A program made the position numbers and the translations under genes. From contig JAUSHW010000073.1 in assembly GCA_030648395.1 (NCBI GenBank), forward strand, positions 1 to 34,632: a DNA stretch of 34,632 nt, read 5' to 3'. The DNA comes from Nitrospirales bacterium. GTDB lineage: Bacteria > Nitrospirota > Nitrospiria > Nitrospirales > NS-4. Positions 17,166-28,295 of this stretch are shown in pieces. The notes beneath the pieces are model-generated. The model saw only the letters and a program-made list of their open reading frames with translations. It did no database searches and was not told the origin of the DNA. The first letter of the stretch is position 1; each line of letters begins with the position of its first letter.

Positions 17166-18107
17166 ATGAAACACGCAGTCCGCGAACTGGTCATCGGCAC
17201 ACGCGGGAGCAAGCTTGCCCTGTGGCAGGCTGAGTGGGTGCATGCGCGGTTGCGTCAACTGGAGCCGGGCCTGTTGGTCTCGCTGAAGCAGATCAAAACG
17301 ACCGGGGACAAGATGCTCGATACGCCGTTGGCGACTATTGGCGGTAAGGGCCTGTTCGTCAAGGAAATCGAAGACGCGCTCCTGCGAGGCGAGATCGATC
17401 TGGCCGTGCACAGCATGAAAGACGTCCCCACGCGGCTGCCGGACGGATTGGAGATTCTGTCGATTCCTGAACGGGAAGATCCGCGGGATGTGCTCATCAG
17501 TCGGGACGGGGTCATGCTGGATCGGCTGGCCGTAGGGGCGCGCATCGGGACGAGCAGCTTGCGGCGGCAGGCGCAGCTGCTGCATGTCAGGCCGGACCTG
17601 TCTATTCACATGTTGCGTGGCAATCTGGACACCAGGCTTCGCAAGCTTGAGGCGGGTGAGTACGACGGAATTATCCTGGCCGCCGCGGGCCTGCGCAGGC
17701 TCGGCTGGGCCGATCGGGTCACGGAGTATCTGTCGCCCGATGTCTGTCTGCCGGCCATTGGTCAGGGTGCCCTTGCGCTCGAAGGCCGCGCGGATGACGC
17801 CTTCGTGCGGGAACTCGCGGGGCGGATGGAGCATCGGCCGACTCGACTCGCCGTGACGGCCGAACGCGCGCTTCTTGAACGCTTGGAAGGCGGGTGCCAG
17901 GTTCCCATCGCGGCGCATGCCACAATTGAAAGTGATAGGCTTTCGATGAGTGCGCTGGTGGCCGGAGTCAATGGGCGTCGCCTCATTCGTGATGCAATCC
18001 ACGGCTCTGTCGACGAGGCGCACCGTTTGGGCGTCCGGCTGGCCGAGCTTTTGCTTGAGCATGGAGGCGGCGAGATCCTCAGGGAAATTTACGGGACGGC
18101 GACATGA
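17166..18107 (+). CDS. hemC: Hydroxymethylbilane synthase (porphobilinogen deaminase)
   Basis: IGTRGSKLALWQAEWV; LAVHSMKDVPT; GTSSLRRQAQLL; cofactor Cys in EGGCQVPIAAHA. Confidence 0.97.
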   Translation: MKHAVRELVIGTRGSKLALWQAEWVHARLRQLEPGLLVSLKQIKTTGDKMLDTPLATIGGKGLFVKEIEDALLRGEIDLAVHSMKDVPTRLPDGLEILSIPEREDPRDVLISRDGVMLDRLAVGARIGTSSLRRQAQLLHVRPDLSIHMLRGNLDTRLRKLEAGEYDGIILAAAGLRRLGWADRVTEYLSPDVCLPAIGQGALALEGRADDAFVRELAGRMEHRPTRLAVTAERALLERLEGGCQVPIAAHATIESDRLSMSALVAGVNGRRLIRDAIHGSVDEAHRLGVRLAELLLEHGGGEILREIYGTAT

Positions 18108-19642
18108 AGACGGGAACGGTCTATCTTGTCGGTGCGGGGCCGGGAGACCCGAAACTGCTGACCCTGCGCGGGAAGGAATGCCTGGAACAGGCCGATGTGG
18201 TGCTCTATGACTACTTGGCCAACCCTGCGCTGTTGGACTATGCGCGTCCGCAGGCGGAGCGTATCTATGTGGGGCGTCGGGGGCGCGGGGAGTACGGTGC
18301 CCAGGAGGAAATCAACCGCCTGATGATCGAACAAGCGCGCGCCGGCAAGACCGTGGTCAGGCTGAAGGGCGGCGATCCCTTTGTGTTCGGCCGCGGCGGA
18401 GAAGAAGCCGAGGCGGTGGCCGAGGCCGGGATTCCCTTCGAGGTCATTCCGGGCGTCACGGCGGCCATCGCGGTTGCGGCCTATGCCGGCATCCCGGTCA
18501 CCCATCGGACGCTGGCCTCCAGCGTGGCGTTGGTCACCGGCCATGAGGATCCGCTGAAACCGTCGCCGACAATCGAATGGGACCGGCTGGCTTCGACCAG
18601 CGGGACCGTTGTGTTTCTGATGGGCATGAAGAATCTGCCCTCCATTGTGACGCATCTCACAGCCTCCGGCCGCCCGTCGAGCACGCCGGTGGCGTTGATC
18701 CGGTGGGGGACGCGGGCCGAGCAGAAGACCATTGTCGGCACGCTGGCCGATATCGTGAAGAAGGCAGAGGCGGCGAAGCTGGAGCCGCCCACCGTCATCG
18801 TTGTGGGTGAGGTGGTGCGGCTGCGCGAGAAGCTCAACTGGTTCGAATCCCGGCCGCTGTTTGGCACGACGGTCCTCATCACGCGGCCCCGTGAACAGGC
18901 GGCTGAGTTTGCCGATCTTCTGGCGGCGCGCGGCGCCCACGTGATCGCCTTTCCGACGATTGCGGTTGTGCCGCCCACGGATTGGAGCGGGCTCGATCGG
19001 GCCATTGCCGATCTCGCCGTCTACGACTGGCTGATTTTCACCAGCGTGAACGGCGTGCGGTTTTTTTTCGAGCGCCTGCGAACGCTGGGGCGTGATGTCC
19101 GGGCGCTGGGGCGTGTGCGTATTTGTGCGATCGGCCCCCGGACGGCCGAGGCTCTGGCCGCAGCCGGATTTACGGCTGACGTGGTGCCGGCCGAGTACCA
19201 GGCGGAAGGACTCGTCGAGGCGTTCAAGAAGGAGCGGCTCCAGGGTACCCGCATACTGATCCCGCGGGCCGAAGTTGCCCGCGATCTGCTTCCGGACGAA
19301 CTCAAGGCCCGAGGGGCGGATGTGACGGTGGCAGCGGCCTACCGCATCATCCGGCCGGACGCGGATGCGGCGCCCATCAAGGAACGGCTTCGCCGGGGAG
19401 AAGTCGGCGTGGTGACGTTCACGAGTTCCTCCTCCGTGCGCAATTACGTCGAGCTGTTCGCCGACCAGAACGAGGCGCGCGCTTTGACGGCGAATGCGGC
19501 GGTGGCCTGCATCGGACCCATCACGGCGGAGACGGCGGAAGCCTATGGGTTGCAGGTTGTCATTCGAACGAGAGAGAATACCATTCCGGCGCTGGCGGAG
19601 GCCATCGTCGGGCATTGTGCGCATTCATCGTGTGACGCGTAA
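18104..19642 (+). CDS. Fused uroporphyrinogen-III C-methyltransferase / uroporphyrinogen-III synthase
   Basis: N-terminal SUMT (VYLVGAGPGDPKLLTLRG; VRLKGGDPFVFGRGGEEA) fused to a C-terminal HemD domain (TVLITRPREQAAEFADLLAARGA). Confidence 0.95.
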   Translation: MKTGTVYLVGAGPGDPKLLTLRGKECLEQADVVLYDYLANPALLDYARPQAERIYVGRRGRGEYGAQEEINRLMIEQARAGKTVVRLKGGDPFVFGRGGEEAEAVAEAGIPFEVIPGVTAAIAVAAYAGIPVTHRTLASSVALVTGHEDPLKPSPTIEWDRLASTSGTVVFLMGMKNLPSIVTHLTASGRPSSTPVALIRWGTRAEQKTIVGTLADIVKKAEAAKLEPPTVIVVGEVVRLREKLNWFESRPLFGTTVLITRPREQAAEFADLLAARGAHVIAFPTIAVVPPTDWSGLDRAIADLAVYDWLIFTSVNGVRFFFERLRTLGRDVRALGRVRICAIGPRTAEALAAAGFTADVVPAEYQAEGLVEAFKKERLQGTRILIPRAEVARDLLPDELKARGADVTVAAAYRIIRPDADAAPIKERLRRGEVGVVTFTSSSSVRNYVELFADQNEARALTANAAVACIGPITAETAEAYGLQVVIRTRENTIPALAEAIVGHCAHSSCDA

Positions 19643-19682
19643 TCATTCAGGTCAACCGAACAAGACAAGGGGAGGGAGCAGC

Positions 19683-20075
19683 ATGGTGCCGGTTAAATCG
19701 GTAATGATCCCGGTGGAAAAGGTCCGTACGGTGGATCGGGACGCGACAATTAAGACTGCAGCGGAACAGTTGCGTGATTTCAACATTGGAAGTCTGTTCG
19801 TCACGAAGGGGGGCGAGATCATCGGAATCTTCACCGATACGGATGTCGTCCGGCGGTGCGTGGCCGGCGGCCTCGATCCGAGCAAGGCCAGCGTCGAGCA
19901 GGTGATGTCGGCGCCGGTGCTGATGATCGACGAAGGCAAAACCCTCCTGGACGCCAACGACCTGATGGCCAAGTCTCACGTGCGTCATCTGGGGGTGTCT
20001 CGCAGCGGGAAGCTTGTCGGCATGATCTCGGTCAGGGATTTGGTGGTGTTCCTGACCAATTTGCCTCGGAAGTAG
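19683..20075 (+). CDS. CBS-domain pair protein
   Basis: [40 protein letters not shown]...[11 protein letters not shown]...[22 protein letters not shown]. Confidence 0.9.
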   Translation: MVPVKSVMIPVEKVRTVDRDATIKTAAEQLRDFNIGSLFVTKGGEIIGIFTDTDVVRRCVAGGLDPSKASVEQVMSAPVLMIDEGKTLLDANDLMAKSHVRHLGVSRSGKLVGMISVRDLVVFLTNLPRK

Positions 20076-20083
20076 GGGGCGCA

Positions 20084-21058
20084 ATGCCGTTTCCACAAGA
20101 CCGCCTGCGTCGCCTTCGGGCGACCGAGGGGCTTCGCCGAATGGTCCGTGAGACCCGGCTGTCGGCGGACAATCTGATCGCGCCGTTCTTTGTGGTGGAG
20201 GGGCGCGATGAGCGCCAGCCGATCGGGTCGATGCCGGGCCAGTTCCGGCTGTCGGTGGACCATCTGATCAAGGACGCCGGGGAGGTTCACGCGCTTGGTG
20301 TGCCGGCCATCCTGCTGTTCGGAGTCCCCGCCAGAAAGGATGAGATCGGGAGCGAGGCGTGGGCGCCAGACGGGATCGTGCCGCAGGCGATCCGCGCGGT
20401 GAAGGATCGGGTCCCCGACCTGGTCGTCATCACCGACGTCTGTGTTGATGAGTACACGACGCACGGCCATTGCGGAATCGTGAAGGATGGACGGATCCTG
20501 AACGATGAGACCCTGGAATGCCTGCAGAAGATGGCGCTCAGCCATGCCCGCGCGGGCGCCGATATGGTCGCGCCGTCGGACATGATGGATGGGCGGGTCG
20601 CCGCCATCCGTCGGGCGCTGGATGGTGAGGGCTTTTCCGATGTGCCCATCATGGCGTATGCGGCCAAGTTCGCATCCTGTTTCTATGCGCCGTTCAGGGA
20701 AGCCGCGGGGTCGAGCCCACAATTCGGCGACCGCCAGTCCTATCAAATGGACGCCGCCAACATTCGGGAGGCGCTTCGCGAGATCGAGCTCGACATCCAG
20801 GAGGGCGCCGACATTGTCATGGTCAAGCCGGCGCTGCCGTACCTTGATGTGATCCACGCGGCCCGGAAGGCCTTTGACCGGCCGATTGCCGCCTACCAGG
20901 TGAGCGGGGAATACAGCATGATCAAGGCGGCGGCCCAGAAGGGGTGGCTGGATGAGCGACGGGCCATGCTGGAGACCCTGGTATCCATCCGGCGCGCGGG
21001 GGCTGATCTGATCCTGACCTATTTTGCGAAGGAGGCCGCCCAGGCCTTGCACGAATGA
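20084..21058 (+). CDS. hemB: Delta-aminolevulinic acid dehydratase (porphobilinogen synthase)
   Basis: [59 protein letters not shown]. Start set at [12 protein letters not shown]. Confidence 0.97.
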   Translation: MPFPQDRLRRLRATEGLRRMVRETRLSADNLIAPFFVVEGRDERQPIGSMPGQFRLSVDHLIKDAGEVHALGVPAILLFGVPARKDEIGSEAWAPDGIVPQAIRAVKDRVPDLVVITDVCVDEYTTHGHCGIVKDGRILNDETLECLQKMALSHARAGADMVAPSDMMDGRVAAIRRALDGEGFSDVPIMAYAAKFASCFYAPFREAAGSSPQFGDRQSYQMDAANIREALREIELDIQEGADIVMVKPALPYLDVIHAARKAFDRPIAAYQVSGEYSMIKAAAQKGWLDERRAMLETLVSIRRAGADLILTYFAKEAAQALHE

Positions 21059-22011
21059 GGGTGCTGCAACGTCTCCAGGACTGCGCAGGACTTCCTTTCC
21101 CGGTTGTCACCATCGGCAATTTCGACGGGGTGCATGCGGGGCACCGGGCGGTACTGCATCTGGCCTGCGGGCGCGTGCGCGCGCAATGCGGCACGGCCAT
21201 CGTCCTGACGTTCGAGCCGCATCCGCTGCGCGTGCTGGCTCCGGGCGTGGAACTCAAGTTTCTCAGCGATCCTGAAGAAAAGCTGGCGCTGCTTGAGGAA
21301 GCCGGCGTGGATATCGTGGTCCGTCTTCCGTTCACGCATGCCTTCGCGGCGCAGACACCGGAAGAGTTCATGGCCCAGGTCTTGCGGGACGGGTTGGGCA
21401 CACGGGAACTCTATGTGGGCGAGAATTTTCGATTCGGCAAGGAGCGGCACGGCACCATCCAGATGCTGATGGAAGCAGGGCCGCGGCTGGGCTTTGCCGT
21501 TCATGCCATCTCACCGGTGGTGGTGGATGGAACGCCGGTCAGCTCGACGCGGATCAGGGACCTGCTCCAGGCAGGGGCGATGGAAGAAGCGGCGCTGCTG
21601 TTGGGGCGGGCCTACCAACTCAAGGGAACCGTCGTGCGGGGAAGTCGCCGTGGGGGTGATCTGGGTTTTCCCACGGCGAACGTGCTCCCGCCGGAAGGGC
21701 GCGTGCTTCCACCGGATGGCGTGTACGTGACGTGCCTCCGAATGGGAACGCAACTATGGGGCGCGGTGACGTATATCGGCACGCGCCCGACATTCGGGAC
21801 AGGATCGCGCATCATTGAAACGTATTTGCTGGAAGGCGATCCTGACCTCTATGGCTGCGAGGTGGGGATTGTGTTTCATGAGCGTCTGCGGGGGGATCAG
21901 GCTTTCGAGTCGGCCGATGCGCTGGCGCGGCAGATTGCGGCCGATGTCGATCGGGCACGCGAGATCTTGCGAAGGCTTTCCGGCACAACGGCGCGTTCCA
22001 TGTTATCGTGA
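21055..22011 (+). CDS. ribF: Bifunctional riboflavin kinase / FAD synthetase
   Basis: [49 protein letters not shown]. Confidence 0.96.
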   Translation: MRVLQRLQDCAGLPFPVVTIGNFDGVHAGHRAVLHLACGRVRAQCGTAIVLTFEPHPLRVLAPGVELKFLSDPEEKLALLEEAGVDIVVRLPFTHAFAAQTPEEFMAQVLRDGLGTRELYVGENFRFGKERHGTIQMLMEAGPRLGFAVHAISPVVVDGTPVSSTRIRDLLQAGAMEEAALLLGRAYQLKGTVVRGSRRGGDLGFPTANVLPPEGRVLPPDGVYVTCLRMGTQLWGAVTYIGTRPTFGTGSRIIETYLLEGDPDLYGCEVGIVFHERLRGDQAFESADALARQIAADVDRAREILRRLSGTTARSMLS

Positions 22012-23474
22012 GTGAGCATATGGACACTCTCCGCGACACGTCTCCCCATGCCGTCCTCCGACAGGTCACGGAGGCCGTCCGGCGCCAGCGGCTGATTCAG
22101 CCCGACGGCCGCGTGCTTGTCGCCGTTTCAGGAGGGGCGGACTCGGTCTGTCTCCTCACGCTCCTGCATGAGATGCGGGAACGGGTTTTGTTGCCCGGGA
22201 TCGAACTCCGCATTGCCCACGTCAATTATGGGCTCCGTGGTGATGAGTCGGAAGAAGATGAAGCCTTTGTTCGGGAGTTGGGATCGAAGCTGGGAGTGCC
22301 GGTGGACTGTGAGCGGGTGCGTCTCATGCCGAAGTCCGGAGGGACGCTCCAGAGCCGGGCGAGGGACGCGCGCTATGCGTTTTTCGGGCGCTTGCTGCGG
22401 GAGCATGGGATGGCGGCCGTCGCGACCGGCCATACCGCCGATGATCAGGCGGAAACCGTTCTGTTGTGGCTGATGCGGGGGGCTGGAACGAGCGGCCTGA
22501 CCGGTATCCCTGTGAAGCGCGCAGGGGGCATCATCAGGCCGCTGCTGGGTGTGACCAGGCAGCAGGTTTTGGATTATCTGGCTTTCCGCGGGATGCCGTA
22601 CCGTTCCGATTCCTCCAATGGCACACCGCGGTATCGTCGGAATCGGATTCGCCAGGAAATTCTGCCGGCCTTGCGGTTGTTGAATCCACGCATTGTCGAG
22701 GCGTTGGCCCGCGGAGCCGATATCCTCGCGGCCGACGCCGCGGTGTTAAACGAGATTGAGCGCGAACGGTGGGGTGTCGTTGCAAAGGACGCCTCTTCCG
22801 GGCTGGTCGTGTTGGACGGCGATCGGCTGGCTGCTGAGCCGCTGGGCCTGCAGCGCCGCCTGGTCAGACGGGCATTGGCTGTGGTGCGGCAAGGCCAGGA
22901 GGGACTGACCTTTCGTCATGTGAGCGGTATCCTCGAGCGTGTCCTGGCGGGGGCTCACGGGGCAGGGCTGAATCTCCCGGGCGGTCTCCGTGTGGCGCGC
23001 CACGGTGCGCTCATCGTGATGGAATATGGCGGGAGCAAGGGCGGGGCTCGCTCCCTCACGGAATTGACGGCCGGTATTCCGCTGCCGGTTCCCGGAGAAA
23101 TCAGGGTTGGCTACGGAGGCCGGCGGTTGCTGGCGGCCGAAGGGTGGGGCCTGCCTGCCGGGCTTCCCGGCGACCGGGCGGTGTTCGCGGTGGACCGTGA
23201 TCGATGTGACGGGCCTTTGTCCGTGAGGACCTGGAGGAAGGGAGACTGGTTTTGCCCGCTTGGCATGGGAGGGCATCGGAAGAAGCTGCAGGATTTTTTT
23301 GTGGATCGGAAGGTGGCCCGGACGTTGCGGGGCGGGATCCCACTCGTGGTTGCCCCATCCGGGATCGTGTGGGTGGCCGGCTATCGCGGAGACGAACGGT
23401 TTGCGGCGGGGCCTGCGACCGCGCACCCTGTGATGCTCTCCATCGCCCCTCCCGCTGAAAATGGAGGAGGATAA
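22008..23474 (+). CDS. tilS: tRNA(Ile)-lysidine synthase
   Basis: PP-loop VAVSGGADSVCLL; HVNYGLRGDESEEDE; ATGHTADDQAETVLLWLMRGAGTSGL. The start may be the ATG at 22020. Confidence 0.95.
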   Translation: MSEHMDTLRDTSPHAVLRQVTEAVRRQRLIQPDGRVLVAVSGGADSVCLLTLLHEMRERVLLPGIELRIAHVNYGLRGDESEEDEAFVRELGSKLGVPVDCERVRLMPKSGGTLQSRARDARYAFFGRLLREHGMAAVATGHTADDQAETVLLWLMRGAGTSGLTGIPVKRAGGIIRPLLGVTRQQVLDYLAFRGMPYRSDSSNGTPRYRRNRIRQEILPALRLLNPRIVEALARGADILAADAAVLNEIERERWGVVAKDASSGLVVLDGDRLAAEPLGLQRRLVRRALAVVRQGQEGLTFRHVSGILERVLAGAHGAGLNLPGGLRVARHGALIVMEYGGSKGGARSLTELTAGIPLPVPGEIRVGYGGRRLLAAEGWGLPAGLPGDRAVFAVDRDRCDGPLSVRTWRKGDWFCPLGMGGHRKKLQDFFVDRKVARTLRGGIPLVVAPSGIVWVAGYRGDERFAAGPATAHPVMLSIAPPAENGGG

Positions 23475-23479
23475 CTAGC

Positions 23480-24028
23480 GTGGACGGCCTATTCGGCAAA
23501 CCCATTGTAACCCAGGAAGCGATGCGGGCCCGCATTCGCGAGCTGGGGCGCCAGATCACCGCCGATTACGCGCAGAAGGATTTGATCATGATCGGAATCC
23601 TGAAGGGCGCCTATGTCTTCTATGCGGATCTGGCGCGGGCCATCGGCCTGCCGCTCAAGGTGGATTTTCTGGTTGTCTCCAGCTATGCCGGGAAAGCCAG
23701 GTCTTCGGGAAAGATCAGGGTCCTGACCGAACTGACCGAGGACATCGCCGGCCGTGACGTGCTGCTGGTGGAGGACATTGTGGATTCCGGCTGCACCGTC
23801 CAGCATCTCAGGAAAGCGCTCGGGGCTAGAAAACCCAAATCGATCAAGGTGTGCGCGCTGTTGAACAAGCCCGGCCGCCGCCAGGTCGAGGTGACGGTCG
23901 ACTACGTGGGCTTCAATATTCCCAACAAGTTCCTCGTGGGGTACGGGCTCGATTACCGTCAAAATTACCGGAACCTTCCGTACCTGGCGGTATTAGACAA
24001 GGTCGATGAGGAAGGCGAGCCGGTCTGA
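23480..24028 (+). CDS. hpt: Hypoxanthine phosphoribosyltransferase
   Basis: GILKGAYVFYADLAR; VLLVEDIVDSGCTVQHL PRPP-binding motif; VGYGLDYRQNYRNLPY. Confidence 0.95.
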   Translation: MDGLFGKPIVTQEAMRARIRELGRQITADYAQKDLIMIGILKGAYVFYADLARAIGLPLKVDFLVVSSYAGKARSSGKIRVLTELTEDIAGRDVLLVEDIVDSGCTVQHLRKALGARKPKSIKVCALLNKPGRRQVEVTVDYVGFNIPNKFLVGYGLDYRQNYRNLPYLAVLDKVDEEGEPV

Positions 24029-24039
24029 GGCGAGGTGTA

Positions 24040-24069
24040 TTGTGTCCCTGTGCGGGGGTATGCTAGAAT
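24040..24069 (+). promoter_or_regulatory. Putative ftsH promoter with extended -10
   Basis: TTGTGT - 18 bp - TAGAAT, with TGC immediately before the -10. Confidence 0.45.
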
Positions 24070-24097
24070 TTGTGAGATTTTCAGGGGGTAGTCAGGG

Positions 24098-25918
24098 ATG
24101 AATTCCCGCGTGAAAAATCTGGTCTTCTGGGTCGTTGTCGGCCTGTTCATGATCCTGCTGTTCAACCTGTTCACGTTCCAGGGCCAGTCCCCGGACGAAG
24201 AGGTCCGGTTCAGCGAATTCGTGACCAAAGTCGAACAGGGCGATATCCGGGAAGTCACCATCCGCGGCAACCACCTCAGCGGCCTGTTCAAGGACGGCCG
24301 CCCGTTCAAGACCTACACGGTCGAGTATCCCGAACTCGTGAAGCTGCTCCGTGACAACCACGTCGCGATCAATGCAAGGCCGCCTGACGATAGCCCGTGG
24401 TACGTGACGCTCCTTGTCACATGGGGCCCGTTTGTCCTCTTCCTGGCCCTCTGGTTCTTCTTGATGCGCCAGATGCAGGTCGGCGGCAACAAGGCGCTGT
24501 CCTTCGGCCGCAGCCGTGCGCGCATGCTGACGGAAGACCGCAAGAAGATCACCTTTTCCGACGTCGCCGGGATTGATGAGGCCAAGGAAGAAGTCGTCGA
24601 GATTATCGAGTTCCTCAAGGACCCGCACAAGTTCCAGAAGCTCGGAGGGCGCATTCCGAAAGGCGTGCTGATCGTCGGCCCGCCGGGGACCGGCAAGACG
24701 CTCCTGGCCAAAGCGATCTCGGGCGAAGCGGGCGTCCCCTTTTTTAGCATCAGCGGCTCGGATTTCGTGGAGATGTTCGTCGGTGTGGGCGCCTCTCGCG
24801 TGCGCGATCTGTTTGAGCAAGGCAAGAAGCACGCGCCCTGCATTATTTTCATTGATGAGATCGACGCTGTCGGGCGGCTCCGCGGGGCGGGTCTGGGAGG
24901 CGGCCATGATGAGCGGGAGCAGACGCTGAACCAGCTCCTTGTCGAGATGGACGGTTTCGATACGACGGAAGGGGTCATTCTGATCGCGGCGACCAACCGG
25001 CCGGATGTGCTGGATCCGGCATTGCTCAGGCCTGGCCGCTTCGATCGTCAAGTCACGGTCAACCGGCCGGACGTGCGGGGGCGCGCCGAGATTCTCAAGG
25101 TCCATACGAAGAAGGTTCCGCTCGCCACGGATGTGGATCTCGCCGTGATTTCACGCGGCACGCCCGGTTTCTCCGGGGCCGACCTCGAGAACCTTGTCAA
25201 TGAAGCGGCGTTGCTGGCGGCGAGACTGAACAAGACCGTCGTCGAGTTGAAGGACTTTGAGTTTGCCAAGGACAAGGTGCTGATGGGGGTGGAGCGCAGG
25301 AGCATGGTCCTGACCGATCTGGAGAAGCGCACCACGGCCTACCACGAGGCAGGGCATGCGCTGATGGCCAGGCTCATCCCTGGGACCGATCCGGTCCACA
25401 AAGTTACCATCATTCCACGAGGGCGGGCCCTGGGTCTGACGATGCAATTGCCGGTGGACGACCGGCACAGCTATTCGAAGGAGTTCCTCTACGATAGCCT
25501 GGCCATTCTCATGGGCGGGCGGGTTGCCGAAGAGCTGGTGTTTCAGCAGATCACCACCGGCGCCGGCAACGACATCGAGCGGGCAACCGATCTCGCGAGG
25601 AGGATGGTCTGCGAATGGGGCATGAGCGAAGACCTGGGCCCCCTCACGTTCGGGAAGAAGGACGAACAAATCTTTTTGGGACGCGAGATTGCCACGCGGC
25701 GTGATTACAGCGAGGAAATCGCTCACAAAATCGACTCCGAAGTCAAACGGCTCGTCACCGAAAATTACGAACGCGCCAAGCGTATGTTGCGCGAGAACAT
25801 GGCCGCTTTGAAGGCGCTTGCTGAAACTCTGCTGGAAAAGGAAGTCCTGGATGGTTCCGAGATCGACCTGATCATCCAGGGGGCGCTTCCGCAGGAAGCC
25901 CAAGGGGCATCCGCCTGA
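24098..25918 (+). CDS. ftsH: ATP-dependent zinc metalloprotease FtsH
   Basis: Two N-terminal TMs; [19 protein letters not shown] zinc motif. Confidence 0.98.
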   Translation: MNSRVKNLVFWVVVGLFMILLFNLFTFQGQSPDEEVRFSEFVTKVEQGDIREVTIRGNHLSGLFKDGRPFKTYTVEYPELVKLLRDNHVAINARPPDDSPWYVTLLVTWGPFVLFLALWFFLMRQMQVGGNKALSFGRSRARMLTEDRKKITFSDVAGIDEAKEEVVEIIEFLKDPHKFQKLGGRIPKGVLIVGPPGTGKTLLAKAISGEAGVPFFSISGSDFVEMFVGVGASRVRDLFEQGKKHAPCIIFIDEIDAVGRLRGAGLGGGHDEREQTLNQLLVEMDGFDTTEGVILIAATNRPDVLDPALLRPGRFDRQVTVNRPDVRGRAEILKVHTKKVPLATDVDLAVISRGTPGFSGADLENLVNEAALLAARLNKTVVELKDFEFAKDKVLMGVERRSMVLTDLEKRTTAYHEAGHALMARLIPGTDPVHKVTIIPRGRALGLTMQLPVDDRHSYSKEFLYDSLAILMGGRVAEELVFQQITTGAGNDIERATDLARRMVCEWGMSEDLGPLTFGKKDEQIFLGREIATRRDYSEEIAHKIDSEVKRLVTENYERAKRMLRENMAALKALAETLLEKEVLDGSEIDLIIQGALPQEAQGASA

Positions 25919-26000
25919 GCCGTGCCCGGGATACCCGGCCCCTGTTCCTCCTGAATTCTCGCCCCGTGTTACCTTTGCCCATTTCGGGTGTCCCATAAGC

Positions 26001-26909
26001 ATGGGGACATGTTCCATGACGCTCCCAGCGAAGCTCATGCAGTGGACGGCGCGAGAGCACGTTCTGCCGATCCAGGAGCGCGTCCTCATCATGGGCGTGC
26101 TGAATGTCACCCCGGATTCGTTTTCGGATGGGGGGCGCTACCCGGGTGTTGACGAGGCGGTTGCCCGTGCTGAGGCGATTGAAGCCGACGGCGCCGATCT
26201 GTTGGACATTGGCGGGGAATCCTCTCGACCGGGGGCGCAGCCTGTTTCCCTTGAAGAGGAGCTTGCCCGTGTTCTGCCGGTGGTGTCGGCGCTGGCCGGA
26301 CGGGTGCGGATTCCCATCTCCGTGGATACGACCAAGGCGGAAGTGGCACGGAGGGCGCTCGACGCGGGTGCGGCCATCATTAACGACATCAGCGCGCTCC
26401 GTGGCGATCCCGGGATGGCAGACGTGGTGGCGCGCAGCCGGGCCGGCCTGATCCTGATGCACATGCAGGGGACTCCGGCGACAATGCAGGATCATCCCGC
26501 CAATGCGGCCACTGTCGAGGAGATCGGGGACTTTCTGCAGGCACGTGTGGACGCTGCGGTCGCCGCAGGCATTGATCGCGAACGGATTGCGGTGGACCCC
26601 GGGATTGGCTTCGGGAAAACTGGTGAGCAGAGCCTTGCGCTGATGGGCGGGCTCGCGGTCTTTCTGGCGCTGGGGCGTCCAATCGTCATCGGGCCGTCGC
26701 GGAAGTCCTTTGTGGGCGCCGTGCTGGAGCGCCCGGTCCATGAACGGGAATGGGGAACGGCCGCGGCGGTAGCGGCAGGGGTGTTGCGGGGCGTGCATGT
26801 GGTACGAGTCCATTCCGTCGCGCAGATGAGAGATGTGGCGCGCGTGGCGCAGGCCATACGGGAGGCGACGGCCGTTCCCTATGGGCGGGCGTCGATCAGC
26901 GCGCCGTGA
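26001..26909 (+). CDS. folP: Dihydropteroate synthase
   Basis: IMGVLNVTPDSFSDGGRY; DIGGESSRPGA; DPGIGFGKT; GPSRKSFVGAVL. Exact start uncertain (26001 or 26016). Confidence 0.95.
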   Translation: MGTCSMTLPAKLMQWTAREHVLPIQERVLIMGVLNVTPDSFSDGGRYPGVDEAVARAEAIEADGADLLDIGGESSRPGAQPVSLEEELARVLPVVSALAGRVRIPISVDTTKAEVARRALDAGAAIINDISALRGDPGMADVVARSRAGLILMHMQGTPATMQDHPANAATVEEIGDFLQARVDAAVAAGIDRERIAVDPGIGFGKTGEQSLALMGGLAVFLALGRPIVIGPSRKSFVGAVLERPVHEREWGTAAAVAAGVLRGVHVVRVHSVAQMRDVARVAQAIREATAVPYGRASISAP

Positions 26910-26939
26910 GCAAGTCGGAGGCGTAGGGAGGCACGCGAT

Positions 26940-28295
26940 ATGGGCCGGTTATTCGGGACTGACGGCATCAGGGGCGTGGCGAACGTCGAGCCCATGACCA
27001 GCGAGACCGCCTTGAAGCTGGGGCGGGCGGCCGCCCATGTCTTCAAGACCCGCCCGGGCCGCCATCGCATCGTCATCGGAAAGGATACCCGGCTTTCCGG
27101 GTATCTCATCGAGTCGGCGCTGACGTCGGGGATCTGTTCCATGGGCGTGGACGTCCTGCTGGTCGGCCCCATGCCGACGCCCGCCATCGCGTTTCTGGCC
27201 AGGAGCCTCCGCGCCGATGCGGGGGTCATGATTTCGGCCTCTCACAATTCATACGAGGACAACGGGATCAAGTTTTTCTCCCGTGAGGGGCTCAAGCTCC
27301 CGGACGATGTCGAGGATCAAATCGAAGATCTGGTTGTGTCGGGAAGCATCAACTCCCTGCGCCCGACGGCGTCTGCGATCGGGAAGGCTTTTCGTATCGA
27401 CGACGCCGAAGGACGCTACATCGAGTTCGTGAAGCAGTCGTTGCCGAAGGGGTTTGACCTGGAGGGACTCAAGGTGGTCGTGGACTGCGCCCACGGCGCA
27501 GCCTACAAGGTCGCGCCGCATGTCTATCGTGAACTCGGGGCGGATGTGACGGTTCTGTGCGACAAGCCGGACGGTACGAACATTAACCAGGAATGCGGTG
27601 CGATTCAGCCCCGCGTTCTTCAAGAGGCCGTCAAGGCATCGGGGGCCGCGCTCGGCATCGCACATGACGGGGATGCGGACAGGTCCATCTTTGTGTCCGA
27701 GGACGGCCGTATCGTGGACGGCGACCAGATTTTAGGGGCGCTGGCCGTGGATCTCAAAGACCGGGACCGTCTGGCGCGCCGGACCTTGGTGACCACGGTG
27801 ATGAGCAATCTGGGTCTGGAGCAGTCGATGGCGCAGGCAGGCATCAAGCTGGTTCGGACGGCCGTGGGCGATCGCTATATTTTGGAACGCATGCTGGCCG
27901 AGGGTTACAACTTCGGCGGAGAGCAATCGGGCCATATCATCTTCCTCGATCACAATACCACGGGGGACGGGCTCATCTCCGCGCTGCAACTGATGGCCCT
28001 GGTACGCCGTTCCGGGAAAACACTATCCCAGTTGGCGGAGCGGACCACGCTCTGCCCGCAATTGCTGGTGAACGTCCGGGTTCGCGAGCGGAAGGATCTC
28101 GCCGACATCGCGCCCTTCCAGAAAGCGTTGCGCGCGCACGAGGACTCCTTGAACGGAACCGGCCGGATACTGGTGCGGTATTCAGGGACTGAGCCGCTGG
28201 TCCGCATCATGGTGGAGGCCCAGGATCAGGGGACGGTTCAGGAGGTCGCCCATCATCTGGCCGACGTGCTCCGAACGGAGGTTGGTGAATTTTGA
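26940..28295 (+). CDS. glmM: Phosphoglucosamine mutase
   Basis: [29 protein letters not shown] active-site Ser; [21 protein letters not shown]. Confidence 0.97.
   Translation: MGRLFGTDGIRGVANVEPMTSETALKLGRAAAHVFKTRPGRHRIVIGKDTRLSGYLIESALTSGICSMGVDVLLVGPMPTPAIAFLARSLRADAGVMISASHNSYEDNGIKFFSREGLKLPDDVEDQIEDLVVSGSINSLRPTASAIGKAFRIDDAEGRYIEFVKQSLPKGFDLEGLKVVVDCAHGAAYKVAPHVYRELGADVTVLCDKPDGTNINQECGAIQPRVLQEAVKASGAALGIAHDGDADRSIFVSEDGRIVDGDQILGALAVDLKDRDRLARRTLVTTVMSNLGLEQSMAQAGIKLVRTAVGDRYILERMLAEGYNFGGEQSGHIIFLDHNTTGDGLISALQLMALVRRSGKTLSQLAERTTLCPQLLVNVRVRERKDLADIAPFQKALRAHEDSLNGTGRILVRYSGTEPLVRIMVEAQDQGTVQEVAHHLADVLRTEVGEF

Noticed and set aside
18089-19624. 511-aa minus-strand ORF antisense to the SUMT-HemD fusion
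   Set aside because: Composition is Arg/His/Gln/Pro-rich with no recognisable domain; typical shadow ORF of a high-GC coding strand whose + strand encodes an unambiguous enzyme.
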